NCBI RefSeq assembly: GCF_000308495.1
Contig: NZ_BAFU01000238.1
Location: 1-42,942 of the forward strand
Origin: Nocardia brevicatena NBRC 12119
GTDB taxonomy: Bacteria; Actinomycetota; Actinomycetes; Mycobacteriales; Mycobacteriaceae
DNA length: 42,942 bases
Direction: 5' to 3'
Shown here: positions 16,122-24,678 of the stretch, in pieces
Position numbering within the stretch: the first letter of the stretch is position 1
Layout of the letters: the number at the start of each line of letters is the position of its first letter
The notes under the pieces: model-generated
What the model was told of the DNA's origin: nothing
The model's input: the letters and a program-made list of their open reading frames with translations, nothing else
Database searches by the model: none
Program-made: the position numbers and the translations under genes

Positions 16122-16171
16122 CCGGCCACGACCTCGTGATGAGCGGAGGACAAGGTGAAGTCGCCTTCTGA
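16073..16171 (+). pseudogene. C-terminal remnant of a short-chain dehydrogenase
   Basis: In the frame starting at 16073 the DNA reads IAFGVLFLASDEASFLTGHD and then LVMSGGQ before TGA at 16169. That is the standard last helix and strand of an SDR (compare ADAVLFLASDRAGYITGQ in the next gene). Everything upstream of this SDR is missing; the cupin gene abuts it. The start of the next SDR overlaps its last codons. Confidence 0.7.
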
Positions 16172-17015
16172 GCACGAGCTGGCCCCGGGACCCGCTCTGT
16201 CCCTTCGCGGCAGGACCGCCGTGGTCGCCGGAGCAGGACGGGGGATCGGTGCTTCCGTCGCGACCACATTGGCGTCGGCAGGTGCGACCGTCGCCGTGGT
16301 CGAGATGGTCGCGGCACGCGCTGCCGAGACGGTTGCCGCCATTGAGGAAACAGGCGGCATTGCCTTCCCCGTGGTCGCAGATCTCACCGATTCCGAGTCC
16401 GTCCGAACCGTCGTAACGACCGTGCTCGAAAAAACCACCGGCATCGACATCCTGGCAAACGTAGCGGGAGGATCGTGGCCGTATGTCCCTTACCGGCGTC
16501 TGCACGAGGTCCCCGACACCGACTGGGCGACCATCCAGGACATCAACCTCACCTACGTCTACCGGCTCACCGCCGATGTGCTCGGGCACATGATCGATAC
16601 CGGGCGTCAGGGCGCGATTGTGCATGTCACATCGATCGCCGGAGTCCTGAGCTCACCGCATGCGGCCGTCTACGGTGCGGCGAAGTCGGCCGTAATGTCA
16701 CTGCCGCGCTCATTGGCACAGGAGTACGGGCCCGAAGGTATCAGGGTGAACGCTGTGGCTCCCGGGCGGATCGCTACGCCCGCGACGACATCACCTGACG
16801 GAGAACAGGTCGACTTCACACAGAGTATCCCTCTCCGCGCATTGGGCGAGCCTCGGGATATAGCGGACGCGGTCCTGTTTCTGGCATCTGACCGGGCCGG
16901 ATACATCACAGGCCAGACCCTGCTGGTCGACGGTGACGCCTCCTCGACCCCCGGTCTGGTTCCGACCGGCGGCGTGCCGCTTCCTCGGAATGACCGCGCG
17001 GGCGGATTGCGTTAG
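16155..17015 (+). CDS. Short-chain dehydrogenase/reductase, intact
   Basis: 286 residues from GTG 16155, with GGAGG 5 bases upstream. Classical SDR: cofactor motif GAGRGIG preceded by TAVVAG, NVAG in place of NNAG, catalytic serine (VTSIAG), Y-x3-K (YGAAK), PG motif (NAVAPGRIATPA) and C-terminal FLASDRAGYITGQTLLVDGD. It should oxidise or reduce a hydroxyl/keto group with NAD(P)(H). As the only intact enzyme besides the NTF2-like protein in the IclR cluster, it may remain under the operator at 15446. The N-terminal ~15 residues and the C-terminal ~25 extend beyond the usual core. Confidence 0.9.
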   Translation: MKSPSEHELAPGPALSLRGRTAVVAGAGRGIGASVATTLASAGATVAVVEMVAARAAETVAAIEETGGIAFPVVADLTDSESVRTVVTTVLEKTTGIDILANVAGGSWPYVPYRRLHEVPDTDWATIQDINLTYVYRLTADVLGHMIDTGRQGAIVHVTSIAGVLSSPHAAVYGAAKSAVMSLPRSLAQEYGPEGIRVNAVAPGRIATPATTSPDGEQVDFTQSIPLRALGEPRDIADAVLFLASDRAGYITGQTLLVDGDASSTPGLVPTGGVPLPRNDRAGGLR

Positions 17016-17061
17016 AGCCTTCCGTCAACCCAGGGATTGCTGCACGGATAGGTTATGTAGG

Positions 17062-18837
17062 TCACTCCGCCGCGATGTCGACCCCGTACGAGCGGGCGAG
17101 TTCGGGGAGTCCGGACGGGTATCCCTGACCTATCGCCCGTAGGCGCCACATATCTTCACGCAGGTAGATCTCGGCGAGCAGCAGAGTGCGCTCTTCGGTA
17201 GCGGCGTCGAGCGTCGCGCGCGCGAAAACACCCGACTGGTTGCCGGCGCCGATCTCGAGCTCGATCGCGCCCACCGCCCCGAACGTTGTTCCGGCTCCGT
17301 CGATCGCGGCCGCGAGCGCGACCCGCACGCATCCTTGCGCAAGCTGGTCGAGGGTGAGCTCCACGGACTGCTCGCTGGGCCCGTCGGTGGTCAGTCGCAG
17401 GCCGTCGGTGGCGGGGTGGTTGTAGAAGACGAAATCAGAGTCCGCGCCGACCTTTTCGCGGCTGTCGAGAAGGAATCCCACGACGTCGACCTCGTACGAT
17501 TCGCTATAGCTCCACGACACCCGTACTGACCACTCCTCGCCCAGCAGCTTCACCGGCAGGTCGATCACCTGGCCGCGGCTCATAATATGCGGGTCGGCGA
17601 TTTCGGGTGCAGGGGTTGGCGGCGACGGAATGCGGGGTGCATCCAGCAGTTCCGGCCCATGCACGGGAATGTCGTGTTCGGTTGCCCAGCGCAGTCGGGG
17701 GTCGGTCTGCGCGTCGGCCAGTGCAAGGACGTCGGACACGTTCGCCGACATGTTCACCGCCGCCGAGCCGCCGAGTTCGGTGATCCGCCTCCTGGCCTCG
17801 GCCGCCACCGGGTGCGGCCCGCCGAGCACCAAGACTCGCCGCCCGGCCAAGGGACCGCTTCGTTCGGCGGGTCCGCGCCGGCCGGCCTTCGCACCGGCCG
17901 GCGAGGTGCCTTTGGTCGTCCCGGTCCGAACGCGTTCGAGCAGGCTCAGGAAGTCTGCTTCGGTGCGGACCGGGGTGCCGTGCCTGCGCGCCGCACCGGC
18001 CTTGCCGGTGGAGGCGTGCGGCGTATTCGTCACCAGGATGCTCGTCCGGCCGCTGACCGAACCCGTGACGTCCAGCCCCGCGGCCACGGCGCGGGCTATC
18101 AGCTCCGCACGATCGAGGAGGGTGTCGCCGGTGAAGGCGACCTTCATCCCTTGGACCAGAAGACCGTTGTCGTCGAGGCGCCCGGGATACTCGAACGCGC
18201 ATACCGTCTTCGGTGTGGTACTCGGTCGTCTCCGGGTGCGGGGACGGGTATCCGGTGAACATGCCAGTAAGGGAAGCGTTATACCGAGCCCGGCCGCATC
18301 GGTGATCAACGACCGCAGTACCGCCGCGAGCACCTGTGCATCGTCGAGGGCATCGTGTGCGCGCTGTTGCCGGACACCGTAATACGTTGCCAGAGTGGAC
18401 AACCGACAGTCCGGCACCGGGAGGGCGACGCGGCGTGCGAGAGCCAGCGTGCACAGTCTGTGGCCGATCGGTGGCGCCACCCCGATGCGGTCGAATTCTC
18501 CCGCAAGGAAGTCGTAGTCGAACCGGGCGTTGTGGGCGACCATGACCCGACCCGCCAGCAGTTCGGTCAACTCTTCCTCGATATGCTCGAAACGCGGCGC
18601 ACCGTTCAGCAGTTCACGGGTCAGGCCATGGATATGGACCGGTCCGGGATCACATCCGGGATCGATGAGGGTATGGAACTCCCGGGCGACGGCGCCATCG
18701 CCGTCCAAGGTCAGTGCGGCGATCGATAACACCCGGTGGTCGGCAGCGCTGAGCCCCGAGGTCTCGACATCGACGACGGTAAAAGAGCCGAATCCGAACC
18801 CAGGTGTCGCCGCGGAGACTGTCGAATCGTATTGCAT
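17062..18837 (-). CDS. DnaQ-like 3'-5' exonuclease - BRCT - TerD fusion protein
   Basis: 591 residues in three parts. Residues ~18-175 are a DEDDh exonuclease: motif I VVDVETSG (D23, E25), motif II HNARFDYDFL (D107), motif III HDALDD (H161, D166). Residues ~228-305 match a BRCT domain (VQGMKVAFTGDTLLDRAEL...SILVTNTPHASTGKAGAARRHG), with a second, weaker BRCT-like segment at ~325-400 (LAGRRVLVLGG). From ~415 the rest is a TerD domain (SRGQVIDLPVKLLGEEW, DFVFYNHP, ELTLDQLAQGCVRVALAA), a calcium-binding fold of stress and tellurite/phage-resistance systems. All catalytic residues are present. It stands alone, with TACAAT 9 nt before the ATG. Confidence 0.88.
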   Translation of the reverse strand: MQYDSTVSAATPGFGFGSFTVVDVETSGLSAADHRVLSIAALTLDGDGAVAREFHTLIDPGCDPGPVHIHGLTRELLNGAPRFEHIEEELTELLAGRVMVAHNARFDYDFLAGEFDRIGVAPPIGHRLCTLALARRVALPVPDCRLSTLATYYGVRQQRAHDALDDAQVLAAVLRSLITDAAGLGITLPLLACSPDTRPRTRRRPSTTPKTVCAFEYPGRLDDNGLLVQGMKVAFTGDTLLDRAELIARAVAAGLDVTGSVSGRTSILVTNTPHASTGKAGAARRHGTPVRTEADFLSLLERVRTGTTKGTSPAGAKAGRRGPAERSGPLAGRRVLVLGGPHPVAAEARRRITELGGSAAVNMSANVSDVLALADAQTDPRLRWATEHDIPVHGPELLDAPRIPSPPTPAPEIADPHIMSRGQVIDLPVKLLGEEWSVRVSWSYSESYEVDVVGFLLDSREKVGADSDFVFYNHPATDGLRLTTDGPSEQSVELTLDQLAQGCVRVALAAAIDGAGTTFGAVGAIELEIGAGNQSGVFARATLDAATEERTLLLAEIYLREDMWRLRAIGQGYPSGLPELARSYGVDIAAE

Positions 18838-19182
18838 GCCAGAGGAATTGTAGACGAGTCGGTATATGTTGCGATCCGACCGAGCGTGTTCGAGTACTTT
18901 CGGTCAGCGCTATCACAGGTGGAAGCCCAGGATTCGGCGTCGGCGAGCGTGCAGGCGATTCGGTGCGTCGACCGGGAGCTCCGGGACTGGACCAAGCCGC
19001 CATGGAGATCGAAAGCACCACTTCTGTTGCTCGGTTGCCCGGCCCGGCTGCACTGAAGCTCTCCGTAATCCTGGACGCCGGTCGAGTACGCCCGGCCAAC
19101 GCCCTCGAGCGCCTCAACTCGGTATTCTCGGAACCTGGCCAAGGCGTTGTAATGCCGAGAAGCACGCACGCGATGCAGCCGA
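18838..19182. other. Intergenic region with divergent promoters
   Basis: ~345 bp between the exonuclease-TerD gene (leftward) and the DUF2199 gene (rightward). TACAAT on the minus strand (18852-18847) is a good -10 for the leftward gene. Short open frames on both strands show no family features; I see nothing else. Confidence 0.4.
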
Positions 19183-19188
19183 TACGCT
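19183..19188 (+). promoter_or_regulatory. -10 box TACGCT of a leaderless transcript
   Basis: Six bases (TCCGTC) separate it from the GTG at 19195, placing the transcription start on the start codon of the DUF2199 gene. Confidence 0.45.
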
Positions 19189-19194
19189 TCCGTC

Positions 19195-19716
19195 GTGATA
19201 GATGGTTCCACTTTCGTCTGCTCATGCTGTGCGGAACCGCATGATGGACCACCCTTCGGCTATGGGACACGCGCGCCCGCGTACTGGAACGCCGACCTCG
19301 CGGATCGGCCGGGCAGCATGCTCGGAGAAGAACAGTGCGTGATCGCGGGAACGCACTTCTTCGCGCGGGCACGTCTCGTCCTGCCGATCACCGACACCGG
19401 CGACGAGTTCGACTGGGGCGTCCGGGTTTCCGTCAGCGAGCAGAACTTCGATCGGATATCGGCCGTGTGGGAGAAACCCGAAAGAGTCGAAGAACCACCG
19501 TATTTCGGATGGTTGGCCACAGAACTGCCCCTGTATGAACCGACAACCTTGAATCTGAAGACCCACTTGCGTACCCAGAGTGTCGGGAGTCGGCCACTCG
19601 TGGAGCTGGAGCCCACCGATCACCCCCTGGCCGTCGAACAGCGAACCGGCATCACGTTGGCCCGTGTCCAATCGATCGCTGAACAACTCCTGCACGCCGA
19701 CCCGCTGACCGAGTAA
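19195..19716 (+). CDS. DUF2199 domain protein
   Basis: 173 residues. The N-terminal zinc-ribbon-like stretch FVCSCCAEPHDGPPFGYGTR followed by P-x-YW matches DUF2199, a family of small cytoplasmic proteins of unknown function. Further typical features are EEQCVIAGTHFFARARLVLPI, the tryptophan-rich middle (EFDWGVRVSVSEQNFDRI) and the proline-rich PPYFGWLATELPLYEPTTLNLKTHL region read in parts. The gene is intact, single, and probably leaderless. No role can be assigned. Confidence 0.85.
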   Translation: MIDGSTFVCSCCAEPHDGPPFGYGTRAPAYWNADLADRPGSMLGEEQCVIAGTHFFARARLVLPITDTGDEFDWGVRVSVSEQNFDRISAVWEKPERVEEPPYFGWLATELPLYEPTTLNLKTHLRTQSVGSRPLVELEPTDHPLAVEQRTGITLARVQSIAEQLLHADPLTE

Positions 19717-19814
19717 ACCGCGAACATCCCTTCTGCCGCGTTGTGCGCGGTCCGAAGCGGCCACGGGCTGATGTCAAGAACGATCATGACGTCAGGATTC
19801 GTCGATGAACGACG

Positions 19815-20000
19815 TCACTGTCCACCGATGTAGCCGAACTCGACGGTCGCGTCGCCGACGAACCAGCGCTCGGAGAGGCCTCGGTCGGTCAGCGGCACGC
19901 CGATGTTCTTGAAGTCATCGCCGAGCGAGGTAGCAACCATCTGGTAGTCCCGTACCGGCCGACATTGATTCCACGGCAGAAAACAGGCTTTCGGCCAGGT
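19815..20000 (-). pseudogene. Unidentified gene remnant (3' end)
   Basis: On the minus strand an open stretch of 61 codons ends at TGA (19815-19817) with protein-like sequence: RDYQMVATSLGDDFKNIGV, then PLTDRGLSERWFVGDATVEF and GYIGGQ. Upstream an in-frame stop intervenes, while another frame reads PLEEVLNLAESLFSAVES, so the gene appears frameshifted and truncated by the adjacent IS630 region. The family is not recognised. The rest of the 19717-20291 gap holds nothing clear. Confidence 0.35.
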
Positions 20001-20304
20001 TCAGAACCTCCTCCAGAGGTCGATGGCCGGTCTTCCGAGTGCACGCACAGCAGATCGATATCGCTGAGCAGTTTCGCCTCGCCGGCCGTAGTGTGGCGAA
20101 GCCGGGCTTGCCGCGGGCCGGCGATCCGCCGCCCACCTGTTCCGCACCACCCAGCGACTCACCGGCCCACAAGCCGATGGGAAGGCCTTACCCTCTACGG
20201 CATCCTCCGCGAAATCCAGCGCGCACTCGCCATCCGGATCGGCACCTGCCCCTCTGCCACCACACCTTCCCGACCTGACAAAGTCCTACTAGTGGGTGCG
20301 CCCG

Positions 20305-20647
20305 TTAGTTCGTCGGGGGTTGCCAGGCGGTGGGTCGTTGAGGTAGAGGCCGAAGCGCAGTCGAGGGCTTCGGCGGATGTTCCGGCGGGCAGGCCACTGG
20401 GCAGCACAGAGTCGTGATAGGTGTCTCGGCCGGCGAGGTAGATGGCGAATCTCCAGGTTGTGGCATATCCGGTGTATCGCAGCCGCATCAGCGGCATGCG
20501 GGTCCCGTTGCCCAGTTCGCCGGTGACGTAGGCGAAGGCGCCGTGGTAGCGCACATGCAGGCGGGCCAGTTGAGGCCGGCGGTCCGCGGCGTGGGCGGCC
20601 AGTCGCTGCCGCAGCGAGGTCTTGGTCGGTTCCGGCGGTGCAGCCAT
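20305..20647 (-). pseudogene. Conserved actinobacterial hypothetical protein, IS passenger, frameshifted
   Basis: ATG at 20645-20647. Residues 20-95 (LARLHVRYHGAFAYVTGELG, RMPLMRLRYTGYATTWRFAI and YLAGRDTYHDSVLPSG) match a widespread small actinobacterial protein of unknown function, often found next to transposases. After EALDCAS the frame slips: another frame reads GLYLND and a third TAWQPPTN followed by TAA (20305-20307), the family's usual ending. Two single-base losses, one before GLYLND and one at ACCCACC, explain this. It lies inside the IS630 ends, so it moved with the element. Confidence 0.6.
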
Positions 20648-20758
20648 GCGTGTGACCCTGCCACGAACAAGCTTTCGGCGTGGCTACCCGGTTCCGCGTG
20701 CCCGGTCGGGCAGAGTTTCTCAATCCGTAACCAGGTTGAGGGACAAGGGAATATCGTT

Positions 20759-21904
20759 GTGCTGCCACGCAGTCCGTATGTTGTCGTCCCGACCGCTGCG
20801 CAGCGGTCGCAGCCGGAAACGATCACCCGCCGGTCCTCGGTGCCGTATCGGACGGTACTGCGGGCACGAATCGTGCTCGCAGCTGCGGACGGGGAATCGA
20901 ACACCGATATCGCCCGTGCCCTCGGCATCAACGCCGACACTGCCCGAAAATGACGGAAACGATTCTGCAGCAAAGGAATCGTTGGATTGACCGATCTACC
21001 TCGCAGCGGCCGGCCACGAACATTCACCGCCGAGCAGGTAGCGGAGGTCAAGGCCCTGGCCTGTGAACTGCCGTCGGTGTCCGGGCTGCCGTTGGCCCGA
21101 TGGAGCTGCCCCGAGCCGGCCCGCGAAGTGACCTCACGCAGGATCGCCGAACAGATCTCGGCGTCGACCGTGCGGCGGATCCTCGCTCGGTACGCGATCA
21201 GGCCCTGGCAACACCGATCGTGGATCCTTCCCCGCGACCCGTATTTCGCACCCAAAGCCGCCCGGGTGCTGGACCTGTACGCCCGAATCCGGGACGGCGA
21301 ACCACTCGACGCCGACGACTACGTACTGTCTGCCGATGAGAAACCCGGCGTCCAGGCCCGCCGCCGCATCTGTCGTAGCCTCCCGCCCACCGCCCGGCGG
21401 GCGATGCGAGTGGAATCGGAATACCGACGCGACGGCACTCTCGCCTATTTCGCCGCCTATGACGTGCACAGCGCCCACGTCATCGGCCGCTGCGAGCCCA
21501 GCACCGGCATCGCACCGTTCTCCCGGCTCACTGCCCAGGTCATGACCGCCGAGCCGTACGCCGGCGCGCGGCGAGTGTTCCGGATCGTCGACAACGGCGT
21601 CTCCCACCGCAACTGGGCAGCACCGGCGCGTCTGGCCGACGCCTACCCGAATGCGCATATGGTGTACCTGCCGGTGCACGCGTCGTGGTTGAACCAAGTG
21701 GAGGTCTACTTCTCCGTCGTACAGCGAAAAGCGTTGTACCCTCTGTCTTCGCCGACCTCAGCGCGGTCGCAGACCGGCTGTTCACCTTCCGACAGCACTA
21801 CAACGACACCGCCCGACCGGACCTTCACCCGCGACGACCTCAACCAGCTCCTGCACCGCCTCGGACGCCACGACCTGCACGCACCCCGACCGACCGCCAC
21901 ATAA
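20759..21904 (+). pseudogene. IS630-family transposase, inactivated
   Basis: Reading from about GTG 20759, the N-terminal HTH part (VLRARIVLAAADGESNTDIA, then RALGINADTARK) is cut by TGA at 20951-20953 where the family has tryptophan; the same frame then continues RKRFCSKGIVGLTDLPRSGR. The DDE core is visible: SADEKPGVQAR (first D), FRIVDNGVSHR (second D) and ASWLNQVEVYFSVVQRK (E). Near 21733 the frame slips to SVFADLSAVADRLFTFRQHY and near 21818 it slips back to TFTRDDLNQLLHRLG. One nonsense change and two shifts mean it should not transpose by itself. Confidence 0.85.
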
Positions 21905-21932
21905 CCCCCGACGAACCAGCGGGCGCACCCAC

Positions 21933-22396
21933 TAGTGCCGACTGGTCCAAATGTGGCCAGGGTTATGCACCTGGGCTGTTCCAACTCGGCATCAATGCGA
22001 TTGCGTCCGTGTGATCGACCCCTTACACCTCGCCGTGTATCACGGCGAGGCCGACGCCGCGGGCGATACGGCTCACGTCGAGTCGAAAGCCACCAGGCGG
22101 GAACCTGCGGTGACCTGCCGACGCGGTCGGTGACGGGGAGTTGGTTGGGATCTGGACCTCACGGACCCGGGATCCCGCCGGCTTGGGTAGCCACCTGGCA
22201 GGAAGACCGTGCAGCGACGGGTCGGAACAGATTCCGCCATCCGTTGTGCGGGGATGGGACAACCCTGGTCTAACTGTCTCGGCCCCGCATCGCCGATCCG
22301 AACTCGTCGACACGATGTGACCGGCTCGAAGGTGGGGCGTGGCGCGCCGACACGAATTACCCATCTTATTGCTGCATAGCAGTTACCTATCGAGCG
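21933..22396. other. Intergenic region with a 10-bp hairpin and no clear gene
   Basis: ~460 bp between the IS630 element and the methyltransferase. A perfect hairpin lies at 22028-22050 (arms CCTCGCCGTG/CACGGCGAGG, loop TAT). A minus-strand frame ending at 22023 reads SRIARGVGLAVIHGEV over the hairpin and may be the tail of a gene cut away by the IS; upstream of that it is not protein-like. Confidence 0.35.
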
Positions 22397-22402
22397 TACT
22401 GT
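22397..22402 (+). promoter_or_regulatory. -10 box TACTGT of a near-leaderless transcript
   Basis: Seven bases separate it from the ATG at 22410. A GTG at 22401 would overlap this box, which argues for the ATG as start. Confidence 0.45.
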
Positions 22403-22409
22403 GCGGAGT

Positions 22410-23159
22410 ATGCCTAACCACAATGGTCGGCCGGATTTCGACGCGCTGTACCGTGAAGCGCCACCGGAGCAGGACGCTCCTGCGCTGATCCCTTGGGATA
22501 TCGGCGGCCCACAGCCGGTGGTGCAGCAGTTGGTGGCCTACGGCGCTGTGCGGGGCGAGGTGCTCGATCCCGGAACCGGTCCGGGACATCACGCGATCTA
22601 CTACGCGTCCAAGGGCTACTCGGCCACGGGGATCGACGCGTCGCCGGCGGCGATCGAGCGGGCCGAGCGCAATGCGGAGCGTGCCGGGGTGCGAGTGAAC
22701 TTCGAGGTGGCCGATGCCACCGAACTCGACGGCCTGGAGGGCCGGTTCGATACGGTCGTCGACAGCGCATTCTACCACGTGTTCCTCGACGACGAACAAA
22801 CCCAGGCCCAGTACGCGCAGGCGCTGCACCGGGCCACAAAACCGGGGGCGCGACTGTTCATGTTCGAAGTCGGACGCCACAACGTCAACGGTCTCCAGCC
22901 CGAAGGTTTGCCTGCGGAGAATTTCGATCGGGTACTTCCCGCGGCCGGGTGGCGCATCGACCACCTGGGGACCACCACTTACCAAGCCACTTTCAGCCCG
23001 GAGACGTTTGCCCATCTCGCCCATGAGATGAGCGACGACTCGGGATGGGAAGAGCGAATGAAGCCGATGCAAGAACAACTTCAAATCATCGCACCGCTGC
23101 TGAAGAACAACCGGGTGCATATGCCGGTATGGGCCGTGACCGCCACCCGACTCGACTAG
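22410..23159 (+). CDS. Class I SAM-dependent methyltransferase
   Basis: 249 residues from ATG 22410. The SAM-binding motif is present as VLDPGTGPGHHAIYYA, followed by GIDASPAAIERAERN (acidic residue contacting the ribose) and VADATELDGLEGRFDTVVDS. The N-terminal DFDALYREAPPEQDAPALIPWDIGGPQP (read in two parts) is typical of actinobacterial methyltransferases annotated as thiopurine or chalcogen S-methyltransferase-like. The methyl acceptor cannot be deduced. The gene is intact between two IS remnants and has its own promoter. Confidence 0.88.
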   Translation: MPNHNGRPDFDALYREAPPEQDAPALIPWDIGGPQPVVQQLVAYGAVRGEVLDPGTGPGHHAIYYASKGYSATGIDASPAAIERAERNAERAGVRVNFEVADATELDGLEGRFDTVVDSAFYHVFLDDEQTQAQYAQALHRATKPGARLFMFEVGRHNVNGLQPEGLPAENFDRVLPAAGWRIDHLGTTTYQATFSPETFAHLAHEMSDDSGWEERMKPMQEQLQIIAPLLKNNRVHMPVWAVTATRLD

Positions 23160-23209
23160 ATGAATGATTCCAGGGGGAGACTGCGGAGCGGTTCCTACCC
23201 CTCGGCGGT

Positions 23210-23731
23210 TCAGTGGTCGTAGGCGGTTGGTGAGCGGTGGATCGGCGCGCCGGTGTGGTCGTTGTGCCAGATCGCGGCGGTGAGGACAAGGATGCGGGCG
23301 ATGACTCCGGCTGGGGTGCGTCCGCCGTGTCGTTCCAGGTCGAGTTGGGCTTCGAGGGTTTGGCTGATCGATTCGACGGTCTGGCGCAGCGGCTTGAACA
23401 GGGCGGTGCCGGGCGTTCGGGTTCGCCTTGCGGGCAGGGCGCAGCACCCGTATTCGGCCCATCCGGCCAACTCGGAGCGTTTGACGGTCTCACGGGAGCG
23501 GCTGCACTGGACCGGGGTGGAATCGACCACCCGCACGTCGTCGGTCCACAAGCCGGTATCGGCGGCCAGGACTCTGATCACTGCGACGATCAAGGCGGTG
23601 GCGTTGCGCAGCCGCTTGTTGTGGCCGGGTTGTTTCGGTAGGTATCGGAACAGGTGCCGTAGATGCGCGTGGGCATATCGCAGCCGGCGGGTCATTGGCT
23701 GCCTGGCAGCCTGTTTCAGCACCGTGCACAC
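23210..23731 (-). mobile_element. IS982-type transposase remnant with deletions
   Basis: 173 codons read RRLRYAHAHLRHLFRYLPKQ, then RLRNATALIVAVIRVLAADT, DDVRVVDSTPVQCSRSRETV and KRSELAGWAEYGCC, the N-terminal half of an IS982-like transposase up to its first catalytic aspartate. The sequence then jumps to the C-terminal RQTVESISQTLEAQLDLERH-GGRTPAGV and AIWHNDHTGAPIHRS-TAYDH. About 90-100 residues of the catalytic core and the extreme N-terminus are gone. No terminal repeats are recognisable. It is a dead fragment. Confidence 0.8.
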
Positions 23732-23811
23732 TCACGGCAACGGCAAGCCGCAACAGAATCGACTCATCCCGCGGCACTACGGAGTCTCGAGTGCGTTCCC
23801 GGTTCGGGCGG

Positions 23812-24231
23812 TCAGCGTTCCAGTAACGCCTTGAGTGTTGCCAGGTCGCGTCGGACCCAGTCGGTGTCGGCGTCGAATCGCGCGTCGTCGACCTCCGGCT
23901 GCTGCAACAACGTGAGCATCACCGTTGCCCCCTCGCCATTGCGGATCACGCGCAGCGGGATGTCCAGTGTCGGGCCGGCCGGGAAGCGCACGCGGTGATC
24001 GGCGACGCCGAACTCGTTGGGCGGGCTGAAAAGGACGTAGGCCTTGCCCTCCGGCGCGTCCGCGACCCACTCGCCGGGCTCCGCGCCGGGATCGCCGGAG
24101 CCCGGTTCCAGGCCGGCGGAAAGCCCGGTCGCCCACTGTGGGTAGTTCCGCGGCTCTGCCAGAAAGGCCGCGACCTCTGCGTACGGCCGCACGACGTTTT
24201 CACTGATATGCCGCACCGGTAGCGTCGTCAC
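23812..24231 (-). CDS. SRPBCC-fold (polyketide cyclase/START-like) protein
   Basis: 139 residues from GTG 24231; TAGTGT lies 7 nt upstream and supports a leaderless start there. The fold is seen in HISENVVRPYAEVAAFLAEP followed by NYPQWATGLS, a turn EPGEWVADAP, strands VADHRVRFPA and ATVMLTLLQQP, and the final helix DADTDWVRRDLATLKALLE. These proteins bind hydrophobic ligands in a helix-grip cavity. It is divergent from the MoxR operon; no link between them is evident. Confidence 0.8.
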   Translation of the reverse strand: MTTLPVRHISENVVRPYAEVAAFLAEPRNYPQWATGLSAGLEPGSGDPGAEPGEWVADAPEGKAYVLFSPPNEFGVADHRVRFPAGPTLDIPLRVIRNGEGATVMLTLLQQPEVDDARFDADTDWVRRDLATLKALLER

Positions 24232-24238
24232 CCGCACG

Positions 24239-24244
24239 ACACTA
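24239..24244 (-). promoter_or_regulatory. -10 box TAGTGT for the SRPBCC gene
   Basis: Minus-strand TAGTGT with 7 nt to the GTG at 24231, giving a leaderless transcript. Confidence 0.4.
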
Positions 24245-24612
24245 CCAGCAACACCTTCCCGAGCCGGGGTCCGTGCGCAGCGAACCACCCGGTTACGGTG
24301 CGCGGCACAGCCGCACAACCCCCTGGAATCATTCGTCCAGGCGATCGGATCCCACCTCGACCATGGTCGGGGTCCGCAGCGCGAGCACGGAGGCAGTCCA
24401 CGCGATGTTGGGCTCGAGGTGAGTGTCCCGATGGACGCACCGCGGTATTCGAAGTAACAGCACTTGCAGCGGCGTCTATAGCCGCATGTTTCGTAGATGA
24501 AGGGAATAGGACCACATCGTGTGCGGGGCGCGCTCGGTTCATGGCGGTCGCCATCGCCGCCGGTGGGCCTGGAAGCGGGCGTGTAAGTGTTCTTCACCAG
24601 CCGATTCGGGGT
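24245..24612. other. Gap with a possible minus-strand gene remnant
   Basis: Between 24445 and the TGA at 24329 (minus strand) the sequence reads VHRDTHLEPNIAWTASVLAL then RTPTMVEVGSDRLDE and stop, which looks like the end of a protein, but no start or upstream domain survives in that frame. I do not recognise it. The remainder shows nothing. Confidence 0.3.
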
Positions 24613-24640
24613 TGTGACGGCACTTGTCGGTGCCGTCACA
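24613..24640. promoter_or_regulatory. Inverted repeat before the MoxR-VWA operon
   Basis: Perfect 11-bp arms TGTGACGGCAC and GTGCCGTCACA around TTGTCG. TACTTT at 24641-24646 directly follows and could be the -10 box, so a regulator bound here would cover the -35 region; alternatively the repeat folds in RNA if transcription starts upstream. The operon's first ATG is 38 bp downstream, after GGGAGGGAG. Confidence 0.5.
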
Positions 24641-24678
24641 TACTTTGTGCGCATCGTGATCGACCGGGAGGGAGAACG

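Larger units (their letters stand above)
20292..21932 (+). mobile_element. IS630-family insertion sequence, 1641 bp, with passenger gene
   Basis: Terminal inverted repeats of 30 bp (20292-20321 and 21903-21932) begin GTGGGTGCGCCCG and match at 28 of 30 positions. The element is flanked by TA on both sides (20290-20291 and 21933-21934), the target duplication expected of IS630. The rightward transposase gene is broken. A leftward passenger gene lies between it and the left end, which makes the element longer than the usual ~1.1 kb. The stop codons of both genes fall at or in the terminal repeats. Confidence 0.88.

Noticed and set aside
19780-19817. GACGTCA repeated at about 19790 and 19811
   Set aside because: Two short copies only, next to a gene remnant; likely chance in GC-rich DNA.
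20759-21904. Programmed frameshifting as the reason for the split IS630 transposase
   Set aside because: The first break is a TGA replacing a tryptophan codon in the same frame, and the later shifts show no slippery heptamer with a following structure, so mutation is simpler.
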